Part shown: positions 1 to 11,097 of the stretch, in pieces
How positions within the stretch are numbered: position 1 is the first letter of the stretch
Layout: every line of letters begins with the position of its first letter
NCBI RefSeq assembly: GCF_947179165.1
Contig: NC_077237.1
Coordinates: 58,486,023 to 58,550,022 of the forward strand
Length of the DNA stretch: 64,000 bases
DNA from: Solanum dulcamara
Lineage: Eukaryota; Streptophyta; Magnoliopsida; Solanales; Solanaceae
Direction of reading: 5' to 3'
Notes under the pieces: model-generated
Databases searched by the model: none
What the model saw: the letters and a program-made list of their open reading frames with translations, nothing else
What the model was told of the DNA's origin: nothing
Translations under genes and position numbers: made by a program

Positions 1-507
1 GATAACATTGTCATTAACATCCTTAGGAAATGTTATAATAGATACAAATCCATTATTATAAAATAAACATAGGAATATCTCATCTACCATCTTTATCATG
101 AGTGTATGAGGAAAAACTCATCACAACCTTTGAACTTCTTTAACATGATTGTGCGAGAATTTATCTCACAATAACTTCTTTATTAAAGCATAATTAAAAC
201 ATTATTTATAATTTTTCATGGTCATAAACCTTGAAAATCATTCATAAAACTTTCACTGAAATCTCTTGAAATTCATGATCATAGTTCATTGAAAACATAC
301 TTGAAACTAGCATATATCATGGGTCATTGAAATTCATCTTAAAATCATGAAATGGGATGTTAATTATGTATAATTTTATCAATAATCATAATATATATCA
401 TGAGTAAAAAGACCCAATACAAAATCATGAAAATGGGACTTTTAGAAGAAAAATTCATAAGATATATTAAGAGAAAAATTGGGATTCCATGAGTGAAAAG
501 ACCCATG
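1..507 (-). mobile_element. LTR of element B, left part
   Basis: AT-rich sequence without coding capacity. It is contiguous with 11098-11783 once element C is removed, because the CCATG at 503-507 is repeated at 11093-11097. The joined sequence ends at 11783 in a reverse-complement LTR start (minus-strand TGTAAGATCCC). It therefore reads as the 5' portion of a minus-strand LTR whose other end lies left of the window. Whether B is a solo LTR or a full element cannot be seen. Degenerate direct repeats around 'cattgaaattcat' and 'catgagtgaaaagaccca' occur here. The minus orientation rests on the right end only. Confidence 0.6.
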
Positions 508-3500
508 TGTCACGACCCAACCCCGTAGGCCGCAATTGGGTTCCGACCTAGACCCTCTCATGTGTATTTATCAACTACACTTAAGTTGAACCGTGTGTGA
601 TGTGATACTATATACAAAAACCCCAATAGTTTAAAACTTTTTCATGTACATGTAGCCTCTTTCATTTGTATCATATCATGAAAGGACACGTGAGCCGACA
701 AGGCTGCTATAACAAAAACATTCCCAACATATCGAATAGGCAACATCGAAACTAACTCACAAACAACCCACATATACATATGTCTACAGACCTCTAAGAA
801 TAGTAACAATAACATATGGCGGGACAAAACCCCCGCCGTACCCCTGAATGTACAAATATATACATTAAGTGACCAGCATCAAAATTAAGGCTCCAGAACA
901 GTGAAGCACTTCCGACACAGCTGAGAGGAACTCCTACGCTGATGGTTCTCCAGAATAAACATCTGTACCTGTGGGCATGAAACGCAGCCCCCCCCTCCCC
1001 CCCCGAGAAAAGGGGGGTCAGTACGATATAGGTACTGAGTATGTAAAGCATAACACATCGTAACTGAGATCATAACTGAAATAGGGATGCAGGGGATAAG
1101 TATAACAATTAACAATTTACTGTACCTGTACCTTAGGACACGTGATCCTATACACCATCATATATTGTGCCCGGCCCTCTAGTGAACTCAGTGTCATTAT
1201 CATTACTTCATAATCACAAATCATCGTGTCATAATGCATTTCATTTCATCATATCATCGTATACGGTATCATACCATCGTATACGGTATCATCTTATCGT
1301 GTATATCATCGTATTATACCCGGTTCACTACGGGGCTCAGGGTCACAATGTATTGCTTTAATCTCATATGCATGCCTACATAAAGTATCCGGCCCTTTAG
1401 TGAGGGACTCGGTGAATGGAGTGGTGTACGTCTATAGCGTACCATCATAATATACATATGTACCCGGCCCTCTAAGGAGGGACTCGGTGTTCCTTCCTTA
1501 TTTCACCACATATACTATCATATTACTGCCGGCCCGGGACTCGGTGATTAATCGTATCGTCATAACATATAACATATATCACACCTCACGTACGACATCG
1601 TCTCCTCATGCGTGGAACTATACACATCCGGCCCGGGATGCGGTGAAAGAAATAGTAACACTATGCACGTTAACATATCCCGGCCTATCATGGGACTCGA
1701 GGAAGGATGGGTTACAGTATGCACGAGTAGAGTAGTGAGAAACCATATGCAACTAAGTCATTATCTAAGACTCGATGAAACAGTCAAGTGAACCGTCACC
1801 TGAAGACTGGGGGAGTAATTATCCGAGGTATCCCTTTAGATGTCATTAGGGCTTATATCAGTTGGGGCTTCAGGGATCACAAACATGCATCAAAATAATG
1901 CCACATAATTCATGCAATCAGAAATATAGTCTATGCAATCAGAAACACAATTTATCTAGTCAAAGACTCAACTCATGCAATCAACGGCATTTATCATTTC
2001 AGAGCCTCTAAAAAGAGGAGCTGGTACCTCTACTTTCTATTCATTATATAGCAGGCTCGAGAATAGTAGTTTGACTACTTTCAGACTCTTAATGTTCAGG
2101 AGTGACTACAAGTCACGAGTTACAATCAGAGCTCATAAATGGAATTACCTCTAAACCTATATCATATACCATTTCACTTAAAGTTAAGACATTCCAAAGG
2201 AAAGAAGAAATAGGCTTTACATGTACTAGTTTTCATCACATAGAAGACAATAAGGCAATGACTCAGCTATTGTAGAAGTTCTAATACCAAGAAGTAAACA
2301 AGAGTCTCGACTCATACTCACGGCTTTACAAATGGATTGAATCCCAAATATCGTATACATATCATTCATAACTTATATCTAAGACATGCCAAAAGAAAAG
2401 AAGAATAGTTCTACATATCTATTCCAAAAACACGCCAAAGGAAAGCTTCACATACCTTGTATGGACTTCTCTTAATCACGTCCACATCGTTGTCCTCGAA
2501 ACCTATTTAACCTGGAAGTAATGTAAGTATTAACAACCTTGGACTTTTCAGCAACTTAGACTACCCACGAGTATTCATAACATTCATCCCTTCGCTCGCC
2601 TTCTCGGCTAGTTCCTTAACTAGTTAGGATGTTAACGAAAATCGGGCAGCACCTCCCCTATAATGTGCCCTATCCGAAATCCCAACCATGACCTTAGAAC
2701 CTGCATCCAACCAAAAATAGAACCAGAAGCCCATACATATACATATTACGACCAAAAATACACAATATAAACCCCCGACAATTAACTCGAAACTAAGATA
2801 CCAAAACTAGAGTTTTTAATCTTTCTTTCGCGAATTCTTTAATTGCAAAGCGGAGGGTCATGTGGCTGAAACAAACAGCTCCCACACCTCATTTAGAGAA
2901 CTTTTAGACCCTGCAACACGCCACAACACAACCAACAGCATCCCCCACGCGCACAACACCTTATTTCGACAACAATTCACTTCTAGCGACTCCAGTTTAG
3001 TTTATTCCGAACGCTGAACTTTTCAACCCTTTTACCCAACTTCCAGCAGCCCCTAAGGTGTGTAATAAACCCTAATTTAACATCATAAACTTCAAATTAG
3101 AGGGGAATCACTTACCTTTCCCGAAATTGACTAAAACTTGCCGAAATCGCGCCTCGGAATTTTATTTACGTGCTGAATCGTTGTGGCAGCTTGCTGTCTG
3201 ATTTTTGCTGCAAAAAATCCTAATTTTATACTGCTAATACTTCCATATCATTGTATTATACGCTAATTAATTAATTTACGGAACAAAAACGGGACTTACC
3301 TATTTTGCTCCCAAAGCCGTCGCAATTTTCTCTCCTTAGCTTTAGGGTTTTTTTGTTCACGTTGCTGCTGGAAATTTTGAGGAACAAGCTGAAGTTTGAG
3401 ATACATATCACTTATATGGGTGGTCCCAAGGGGTGACACGTGTCGTCCCCTAAGGATGACACGTGTCAAGCCATGATTGGCCACCGTGTCATGCTGCCAA

Positions 3501-3966
3501 TTAGGGGTTGCCACGTGGCAGCGGGGTCCACCTCCCCCAATCAGCTGCATCACCTACTTGACCCTAAGTAGGTGCATCACCTGCTTGCTTGAGGTGCTGC
3601 CACGTGTCGCTCCTCCATTGGCTGCCACGCGTCGTCTTTTTCCCTTCCTCGCGGGTTCGTAATTTCGTCTCAGTTTAAGAGCCTATGTAATCCATACTAC
3701 GTAAGCTTGATATATCCTTAAGCAACTTAAGTGTATAAGACTCTTAACTTAGTGTGTTACGTAGGTAAATCGAGTCCTACGACTCATTTCTTAGCCTCCA
3801 ACTCTTTCCGGATTCTTATGACTCTATCTCCAACCTCCCTTCTCGCGAGGTATCACAATCTTCTTTCCTTAGAGTTGTTTGATAGTGTCGTAGCTTATCC
3901 GGCTCACATGATAGTGTCTAAGGAACTTAAGAAGATGTTCCAAGCTCAAGAGTGCGGGGTGTAACA
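508..3966 (-). repeat. 3' LTR of element C (3459 bp)
   Basis: Near-identical to 7637-11092. In element sense it starts TGTTACACCCCGCACTC at 3966 and ends at 508 with a TGACA terminus. Landmarks on the minus strand: an AGTAGGTG palindrome cluster (about 3549-3600), G-boxes (3437, 3460, 3512, 3601), a TATA-like CATATAAG (about 3412-3419), splice-donor-like GTAAGT sites, and a U5-like part (508-1130). That last part includes an array of 'ccggccc...gggactcggtg' units (1171-1700). The short ORFs read across it are not conserved as protein. Confidence 0.93.
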
Positions 3967-3980
3967 TCCTTCCCCCCTTT
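3967..3980 (-). other. Polypurine tract of element C
   Basis: The minus strand reads AAAGGGGGGAAGGA immediately before the LTR start at 3966. This is the expected primer for plus-strand DNA synthesis. The same 14-mer precedes the 3' LTR of element G (60725-60738), which links the two families and fixes the orientation of C. Confidence 0.9.
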
Positions 3981-4085
3981 AGAACATTCGTCCCCGAATG
4001 TTGAATAAAACTTTCCTTAAGACTTTATACGGATCATAGGGAGATGCCTTTCTACTGGAATGGCATACATTTTCATCCAAAAAAA

Positions 4086-4358
4086 TTAATATATGAGTTC
4101 CAAGACTGGGCTATCCGTAGACATCGGGAATAGGTATGGACACTTGTGTTTCATGTCCTTTTCAACCTCCCAGTTTATGTCTTCACGATTCTTATTCCGC
4201 CATAGTACCTTGATGGAAGTTATGTCCTTAGTTTGCAACCCGTTTAATCTGCTGATCCCGGATGGAGATAGGTTGCCCCTCGTAGGATAACTCCTTGTTA
4301 CGTGGACCTTCTCCACGGGAAATATTCTGGGAGCGTCGTTCCCATTCTTACGGAGCAT
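4086..4358 (-). pseudogene. pol C-terminal remnant (chromodomain-like tail) of element C
   Basis: The minus-strand reading contains a stretch of the form SIKVLWRNKNREDINWEVE followed by DM and a YLF motif. This matches the C-terminal chromodomain-like segment that follows integrase in plant Ty3/gypsy chromovirus-like elements. The same segment, more decayed, occurs at the same place in G (60471-60600) and in D (about 16540-16660). It lies 0.1-0.4 kb from the PPT, as expected for the end of pol. No contiguous integrase or RT upstream of it could be read, so the gene is a relic. Confidence 0.7.
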
Positions 4359-5441
4359 TGATCTGTGAAAAATGAATGTATTATTTCAAATCAGACGGTA
4401 GGTCCCACTCATAGGCAGCTTTATCTATTCTAAAAATGCTCTGCGAAGGATCAATGTATCCCCTTCTTGCTGACTTTAGGCTGCTAATCGATATCTTATT
4501 CCAGAATAAGCTTAAGTTCATCAATAATTTAGTGGGTCACATCTGGGCCTGTCCCTTAATCGAAGGGCAAAATGTCATACTAAGATTCATATGGGTTCCT
4601 CAATCCCTTTCGAAATTATTTCCAGCAGTTAGCTGTAAATTGAACTTTTCTATCTAAGATAATAGATGTGGGGACTCCGTGAAATCTTATTGTTTCCCTA
4701 CTATGTCATTTCGTAGAACCCTCAGCTGAATATGCCTTTCTAACTGGAGGGGAACAGGTTGATTCTATCAGCCCATCTACCATAGCCCGTATGAACTCCA
4801 GTTCCTTAGAATGCGAGGTCAGCTCGTACTATAATACATATTAACTGCTTTCCACCTCTGAGTCGGGGTTTCCTTTCCCTGAGATAGGCTATCAGACTGC
4901 TGATGCTTTTTTTAACTTAAGCTATTGTACAACTCCTCTTAATCCAACTTGTAATACCTTAGGTATGCTATCTTTCTCTTTTACTCAGATCTTTTCTCCA
5001 GTTTTCTTACCATACATCATATTGTAATCCTTACATAAACGTGTGTACGGACTTAGAGCAGTCCAGAAAATTCCTTAGCGTTGCTATACTAGTGGCTTAC
5101 CTCCTTTAGTCGAGGTCAAGGCTCCACTATGGCTCTTGTCCTTAATACCGATTATATCTGAATAGTTCTGCCTTGAACCTTCTTACACGTTTCCTGAATA
5201 GATTCTAAATATGGCAATCACATTGTTATTACTGACTTTCTTTTATCGAGTAATCATTTGACCTCGCTCTTAGTATGCCAATATTCATAGGTTGCACAAC
5301 TATTCTTGTGCCATTTTCACGAGGTGCATTGTATTTCAGTCATAATCTTTTCTGCTCTTGGCTTACTCTGTTCTATATGTGTCGTTGTACTAACCGCTTT
5401 TATAATCTCTTTTTGTCATACTTGTTTTGTTCTCTTTCTCA

Positions 5442-5542
5442 CTTCCTAGGGGGTCACCCATCCAGTGCTACTCTCCTTCGAGCACGCTTAACTTTGGAGT
5501 TTTGACAAAATCTGGTGCATTAGTATGAGTATGATCACGCCC
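5442..5542 (-). pseudogene. 5S rRNA-derived segment inside element C (sense to the element)
   Basis: The minus strand follows plant 5S rRNA for about 100 of its 120 nt. It shows the start-like GGGCGTGATCATAC, then CTAATGCACC, then AGTTAAGCGTGCT (box C region), then GATGGGTGACC and CCTAGGAAG. Several substitutions and small gaps are present, and the 3' end of 5S is missing. It is not part of a 5S array. It sits inside the retroelement internal region, in the same orientation as the element. RNA polymerase III activity is unlikely but cannot be excluded from sequence. A Cassandra-type TRIM, whose LTRs carry 5S sequence, could be the source. Confidence 0.85.
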
Positions 5543-7620
5543 ATCCCTTATGGGGTCTCGTTTGAAGTTTAAGCGTTTCCACTTACATACGATAGCATCC
5601 GTTGATTTTCTCTTACGCTTGTACTTCTCCTGTCCACTTCCCCCCTTTTAGGGTGTACCCATGTCATTCTCTGTTTATTTTCATCCATTCATATGCGAAT
5701 GATTCTATTCCACCATATTTAACGTGTTGTACCATATCTACTTCTTCTGTTAAATCCTCCCCACGTTAGGTTACCTTTCTAGGAAACCCTAGCATACCCG
5801 TAGGGTACTTTAGTATTCGCAATGTATCGTATAAAATTTCATCTAACAATTGATATTCGAGTAATATCAGTAATGTAGCAGTACATTCAAATCCATATTC
5901 CATTCATCCCAATCAGTAATTAGGGAGGGCTCATAATTGGTGCACATTCCCCACTCGAGTGTACTTATACTTTAATGACTCATGTTTCGAGCTTCGTCAT
6001 TATACTAACTTTATTCCAGTGGATACCACTAATCATTAGAGTGGAGTCACGTGTACACCATACTTCTTTATGCCTCCTGAGCTTGCACCTTTGTCGTGTG
6101 CCTAAGACTCATTTCTAATCCTGCTTAAAACCACATCAACTTCGTGGTAGTAGTGGCCTTGTCTTAATACTTTTTCATCGTACTATACCTCCAAATCGTA
6201 ACTGTCTATGTCTCTTTTTGTTCGATACTTATACTTAATTAATCGCATCTATCTTGAGTGCCTCTATTAGAACTTCTGTATTATTTCTTCAACTCATTTC
6301 CATTTTTGGTTGGGCGTAAGGAATTCCATATTACCCTTTATTTCCTTGCACTAGCCATCCTTTTCGTCATCATATAACCTTTATTCGAAACTTTCCTTAT
6401 GGAACTTGATAAATCTTCCTTATTTGTTCCATATCTTGCTTTTCCGTTCCACACCTATCTTTACATTCCATTTACATGGACCACATCATACCTTCTAGTT
6501 AATCCCTTACTAAGTTTTGCTTATTCTAATAATGGTTTTTGTTATGTTCACCTGGTACCTTGTTCGCATTCAGACCCATAGTATAATACCGCTTGACTTT
6601 CTTCACGATTCTTACTATGGGTTACTTACCCTTCTTAGCTAGTCTTGTCCTTAATGTCTCACAAGCTATCTTATTAACACTTCATATCCATCACAATTCT
6701 TTTCCCTTTGTACTCTTGTCTTACTCTTGTCTTAACCATACTGTTACTTCCTTCAACTATCACTTGTCATAGTTTATCCCTATGTATCAATTTAGGCAAT
6801 GCCTTACTATCTCATTTTATCTCGATCTATCTGTCCTCTCTAAGTCATTTTCTTTGGCTTATAGTTCCTTTCTAACTTATTCTACTATTCCAGTATCGTC
6901 CTCCTAGTTTCTATTGCCATTAACTCAGCAATTAACTTATTTCTCGAGGTCAGCCATACTTGTTTAGTCAAATCTCATCATTGTTGCGAGGACAACCTTT
7001 CAAGACATACTATAGCCTTGTATCTCATTCTCCTCTTATTTCTAGGAAAATTTGGGCAGAGTTTCCTCTGTATTTCTTACTATCTCAACACCTGCACGCA
7101 GAAAATACCAATAATGCCTCACAGGGCACACATATATACATTCATATTGTATAACATCTCAGCCACACAGGGCACACATATATAGTCATATCATCTCATA
7201 TCGCAGCCGCACAGGGCGCCCATAATTAACAGTATGGAAATGAACTTACCTGTTATGTCCACTCGAGCTGCACCTGTTATACTTTCCTGTTTACCTTTCC
7301 TTTCACTTTTCAATTGTATCTGTCAATCACATTTCAATACCTTACCTGACATAGGGCTTTTGTGCCTTTGCTTACCTGCTTGCTTCGTAACATCCAATAT
7401 TGTCAGTTACTTTCTTCTATCGGCGTTGTCTTCCTGCTAAAATCGCAGGTTAGTATGAGGAATTTCATTTCCTATAGCTCGGTACTATCGCACGATCTTA
7501 GATATGAAAGAAAGTAACATCCTAAATATCCTGTAGCCTCCTGTCTATAGATGTGGTGCACAACACACCGATAAACAAGACTCTACTAAACACGGTCTGT
7601 AGACATTCCAAGGACGAACT

Positions 7621-7632
7621 GCTCTGATACCA
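7621..7632 (-). other. Primer binding site of element C (tRNA-iMet)
   Basis: The + strand reads gctctgatacca, so the minus strand reads TGGTATCAGAGC, complementary to the 3' end of plant initiator methionine tRNA. It is separated from the LTR end (7637) by four bases. It fixes the right-hand LTR as the 5' LTR. Confidence 0.93.
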
Positions 7633-8201
7633 CTTCTGTCATGACCCAACCCCGTAGGCCATAACTGGGTTCCGATCTGGACCCTCTCATGCGTATTTAT
7701 CAACTACACTTAAGTTAAACCGTGTGTGATGTGATACTATATACAAAAACCCCAATAGTTTAAAACTTTTTCATGTACATGTAGCCTCTTTCATTTGTAT
7801 CATATCATGAAAAGGCAGGCGAGCCGACAAGGCTGCTATAACAAAAACATTCCCAACATATCGAATAGGCAACATCGAAACTAACTCACAAACAACCCAC
7901 ATATACATATGTCTACAGACCTTTAAGAATAGTAACAACAACATATGGCAGGACAAGACCCCCGTCGTACCCCTGAATGTACAAATATATACATTAAGTG
8001 ACCAGCATCAAAATTTAGGCACCAGAACAGTAAAGAACTTCTGACACAGCTGAGAGGAACTCCTACGCTGATGGATCTCCAGAATAAACATCTGTACCTG
8101 TGGGCATGAAACGCAGCCCCCCCCCCCCTCGAGAAAAGGGGGGTCAGTACGATATATGTACTGAGTATGTAAAGCATAACACATCATAACTGAGATCATA
8201 A

Positions 8202-10425
8202 CTGAAATAGGGATGCAGGGGATAAGTATAACAATTAACAATTTACTGTACCTGCACCTTAGGACACGTGATCCTATACAACATCATATACTGTGCCCGG
8301 CCCTCTAGTGAACTCAGTGTCATTATCATTACTTCATAATCACAAATCATTGTGTCATAATGCATTTCATTTCATCATATCATCGTATACGGTATCATAC
8401 CATCCTATACGGTATCATCTTATCATGTATATCATTGTATTATACCCGGTTCACTACGGGGCTCAGGGTCACAATGTATTGCTTTAATCTCATATGCATG
8501 CCTACATAAAGTATCCGGCCTTTTAGTGAGGGACTCGGTGAATGGAGTGGTGTACGTCTATAGCATACCATCATAATATACATATGTACCCGGCCCTCTA
8601 AGGAGGGACTCGGTGTTCCTTCCTTATTTCACCACATATACTATCATATTACTGCCGGCCCGGGACTCGGTGAATAATTGTATCGTCATAACATATAACA
8701 TATATCATACCTCACGTACGGCATCGTCTCCTTGTACGTGGAACTATACACATCCGGCCCGGGACGCGGTGAAAGAAACAGTAACATTGTGCACGATAAC
8801 ATATCCCGGCCCATCATGGGACTCGAGGAAGGATGGGTTACAGTATGCACGAGTAGAGTAGTGAGAAACCATATGCAACTAAGTCATTATCTAAGACTCG
8901 ATGAAACAGTCAAGTGAACCGTCACCTGAAGACTGGGGGAGTAATTATCCGAGGTATCCCTTTAGATGTCATTAGGGCTTATATCAGTTGGGGCTTCAGG
9001 GATCACAAACATGCATCAAAATAATGCCACATAATTCATGCAATCAGAAATATAGTCTTTGCAATCAGAAACACAATTTATCTAGTCAAAGACTCAACTC
9101 ATGCAATCAACGGCATTTATCATTTCAGAGCCTCTAAAAAGAGGAGCTGGTACCTCTACTTTCTATTCATTATATAGCACGCTCGAGAATAGTAGTTTGA
9201 CTACTTTCAGACTCTTAATGTTCAGGAGTGACTACAAGTCACGAGTTACAATCAGAGCTCATAAATGGAATTACCTCTAAACCTATATCATATACCATTT
9301 CACTTAAAGTTAAGCCATTCCAAAGGAAAGAAGAAATAGGCTTTACATGTACTAGTTTTCATCACATAGAAGACAAAAAGGCAATGACTCAGCTATTGCA
9401 GAAGTTCTAATACCAAGAAGTAAACAAGAGTCTCGACTCATACTCAGGGCTTTACAAATGGATTGAATCCCAAATATCGTATACATATCATTCATAACTT
9501 ATATCTAATACATACCAAAAGAAAAGAAGAATAGTTCTACATATCTATTCCAAAAACACGCCAAAGGAAAGCTTCACATACCTTGTATGGAATTCTCTTA
9601 ATCACGTCCACATCGTTGTCCTCGAAACCTATTTAACCTGGAAGTAATGTAAGTATTAACAACCTTGGACTTTTCAGCAACTTAGACTACCCACGAGTAT
9701 TCATAACATTCATCCCTTCGCTCGCCTTCTCGGCTAGTTCCTTAACTAGTTAGGATGTTAACGAAAATCGGGTAGCACCTCCCCTATAATGTGCCCTATC
9801 CGAAATCCCAACCATGACCTTAGAACCTGCAGCCAACCAAAAATAGAACCATAAGCCCATACATATACATATTACGACCAAAAATACACAATATAAACCC
9901 CCGACAATTAACTCGAAACTAAGATACCAAAACTAGAGTTTTTAATCTTTCTTTCGCGAATTCTTTAATTGCAAAGAGGAGGGTCATGTGGCTGCAACCA
10001 GAATCTCCCACACCTCATTTAGAGAACTTTTAGACCCTGCAACACGCCACAACACAACCAACAGCATCCCCCACGCGCACAACACCTTATTTCGACAACA
10101 ATTCACTTCTAGCGACTCCAGTTTAGTTTATTCCGAATGCTGAACTTTTCAACCCTTTTACCCAACTTCCAGCAGACCCTAAGGTGTGTAATACACCCTA
10201 ATTTAACATCATAAACTTCAAATTAGAGGGGAAGCACTTACCTTTCCCGAAATTGACTAAAACTTGCCGAAATCGCGCCTCGGAATTTTATTTACGTGCT
10301 GAATCGTTGTGGCAGCTTGCTGTCTGATTTTTGCTGCACAAAATCCTAATTTTATACTGCTAATACTTCCATATCATTGTATTATACGCTAATTAATTAA
10401 TTTACGGAACGAAAACGGGACTTAC
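8202..10425 (-). other. Putative LTR-embedded intron of element C
   Basis: On the minus strand, GTAAGT occurs at 10425-10420 in the context AATAG|GTAAGT, about 110 bases past the TATA-like box. A second GTAAGT is at 10241-10236. A pyrimidine-rich acceptor-like sequence ending TTTCAG has its AG at 8203-8202. Equivalent donors occur in S1 (26865-26870) and G (54257-54262), and the acceptor is kept in G (56017-56022). Conservation in diverged LTRs is the reason for the call; splicing itself is inferred. Confidence 0.4.
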
Positions 10426-10536
10426 CTATTTTGCTCCCAAAGCCGTCTCAATTTTCTCTCCTTAGCTTTAGGTTTTTTTTGTTCACGTTGCTGCTGGAAA
10501 TTTTGAGGAACAAGCTGAAGTTTGAGATACATATCA

Positions 10537-10732
10537 CTTATATGTGTGGTCCCAAGGGGTGACACATGTCGGCCCCTAAGGATGACACGTGTCAAGCCAT
10601 GATTGGCCACCGTGTCATGCTGCCAATTAGGGGCTGCTACGTGGCAGCGGGGTCCACCTCCCCCAATCAGCTGCATCACCTACTTGACCCTAAGTAGGTG
10701 CATCACCTGCTTGCTTGAGGTGCTGCCACGTG
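10537..10732 (-). promoter_or_regulatory. Putative promoter of element C
   Basis: The minus strand carries a TATA-like CATATAAG at about 10537-10544. Upstream (higher coordinates) are G-boxes CACGTG at 10586-10591 and 10727-10732, plus one-base-off G-box-like sites at about 10563 and 10639. In the other LTR all four are perfect CACGTG (3437, 3460, 3512, 3601). G-boxes are bZIP/bHLH targets in plants. The arrangement suggests a pol II promoter; activity is inferred only. Confidence 0.55.
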
Positions 10733-11097
10733 TCGCTCCTCCATTGGCTGCCACGCGTCGTCTTTTTCCCTTCCTCGCGGGTTCGTAATTTCGTCTCACT
10801 TTAAGAGCCTATGTAATCCGTACTACGTAAGCTTGATATATCCTTAAGCAACTTAAGTGTATAAGACTCTTAACTTAGTGTCTTACGTAGGTAAATCGAG
10901 TCGTACGACTCATTTCTTAGCCTCCAACTCTTTCCGGATTCTTATGACTCTATCTCCAACCTCCCTTCTTGCGAGGTATCACAATCTTCTTTCCTTAGAG
11001 TTGTTTGATAGTGTCGTAGCTTATCCGGCTTACATGATAGTGTCTAAGGAATTTAAGATGACGTTCCGAGCTCAAGAGTGCGGGGTGTAACACCATG

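Larger units (their letters stand above)
3981..7620 (-). other. Internal region of element C, degenerate
   Basis: Between PPT and PBS no ORF of useful length survives. The PBS-proximal 600 bp are clearly homologous to the PBS-proximal part of G in the same element orientation, including 'gccctgtgaggcattattggtattttctgcgtg'-type blocks, which on the + strand lie around 7080-7230. Apart from the pol tail (4086-4358) and the 5S segment I recognise no domain. At 3.67 kb it is shorter than the roughly 5 kb gag-pol of autonomous gypsy elements. I infer a non-autonomous, LARD-like element. Confidence 0.65.
508..11092 (-). mobile_element. Complete giant-LTR retrotransposon C (Ty3/gypsy-derived, probably non-autonomous)
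   Basis: Two long direct repeats (508-3966 and 7637-11092) bound a 3.67 kb internal region. Perfect 5-bp duplications CCATG flank it at 503-507 and 11093-11097, which is the footprint of LTR integration. A PBS complementary to initiator Met tRNA lies on the minus strand next to the right LTR. A polypurine tract on the minus strand abuts the left LTR. The element therefore reads right to left. LTRs begin TGTTACACCCC and end TCATGACA or TCGTGACA. The LTRs make up about two thirds of the 10.6 kb, and no long ORF survives inside. A chromodomain-like pol tail identifies a Ty3/gypsy ancestor. The two LTRs look nearly identical by eye, so insertion is comparatively recent. It is a sister of G and solo LTR S1. 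Confidence 0.95.
7637..11092 (-). repeat. 5' LTR of element C (3456 bp)
   Basis: This is the promoter-bearing LTR in element sense. It begins at 11092 (TGTTACACCCC) and ends at 7637 (GGTCATGACA). It differs from the 508-3966 copy by scattered substitutions and very few indels. From element 5' to 3' it holds palindromic AGTAGGTG repeats, a G-box or G-box-like cluster, a TATA-like box, two GTAAGT donor-like sites, a long intron-like stretch, an acceptor-like TTTCAG, and a U5-like block containing the ACTCAGTAC motif. Confidence 0.93.

Noticed and set aside
503..3966. Segmental duplication of 3.4 kb (508-3966 and 7637-11092)
   Set aside because: PBS, PPT, TG...CA ends and the CCATG target duplication show these are the two LTRs of one element.
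5442..5542. Functional 5S rRNA gene
   Set aside because: Substitutions and gaps are present, the 3' end is missing, there is no neighbouring 5S array, and it sits inside an LTR element.
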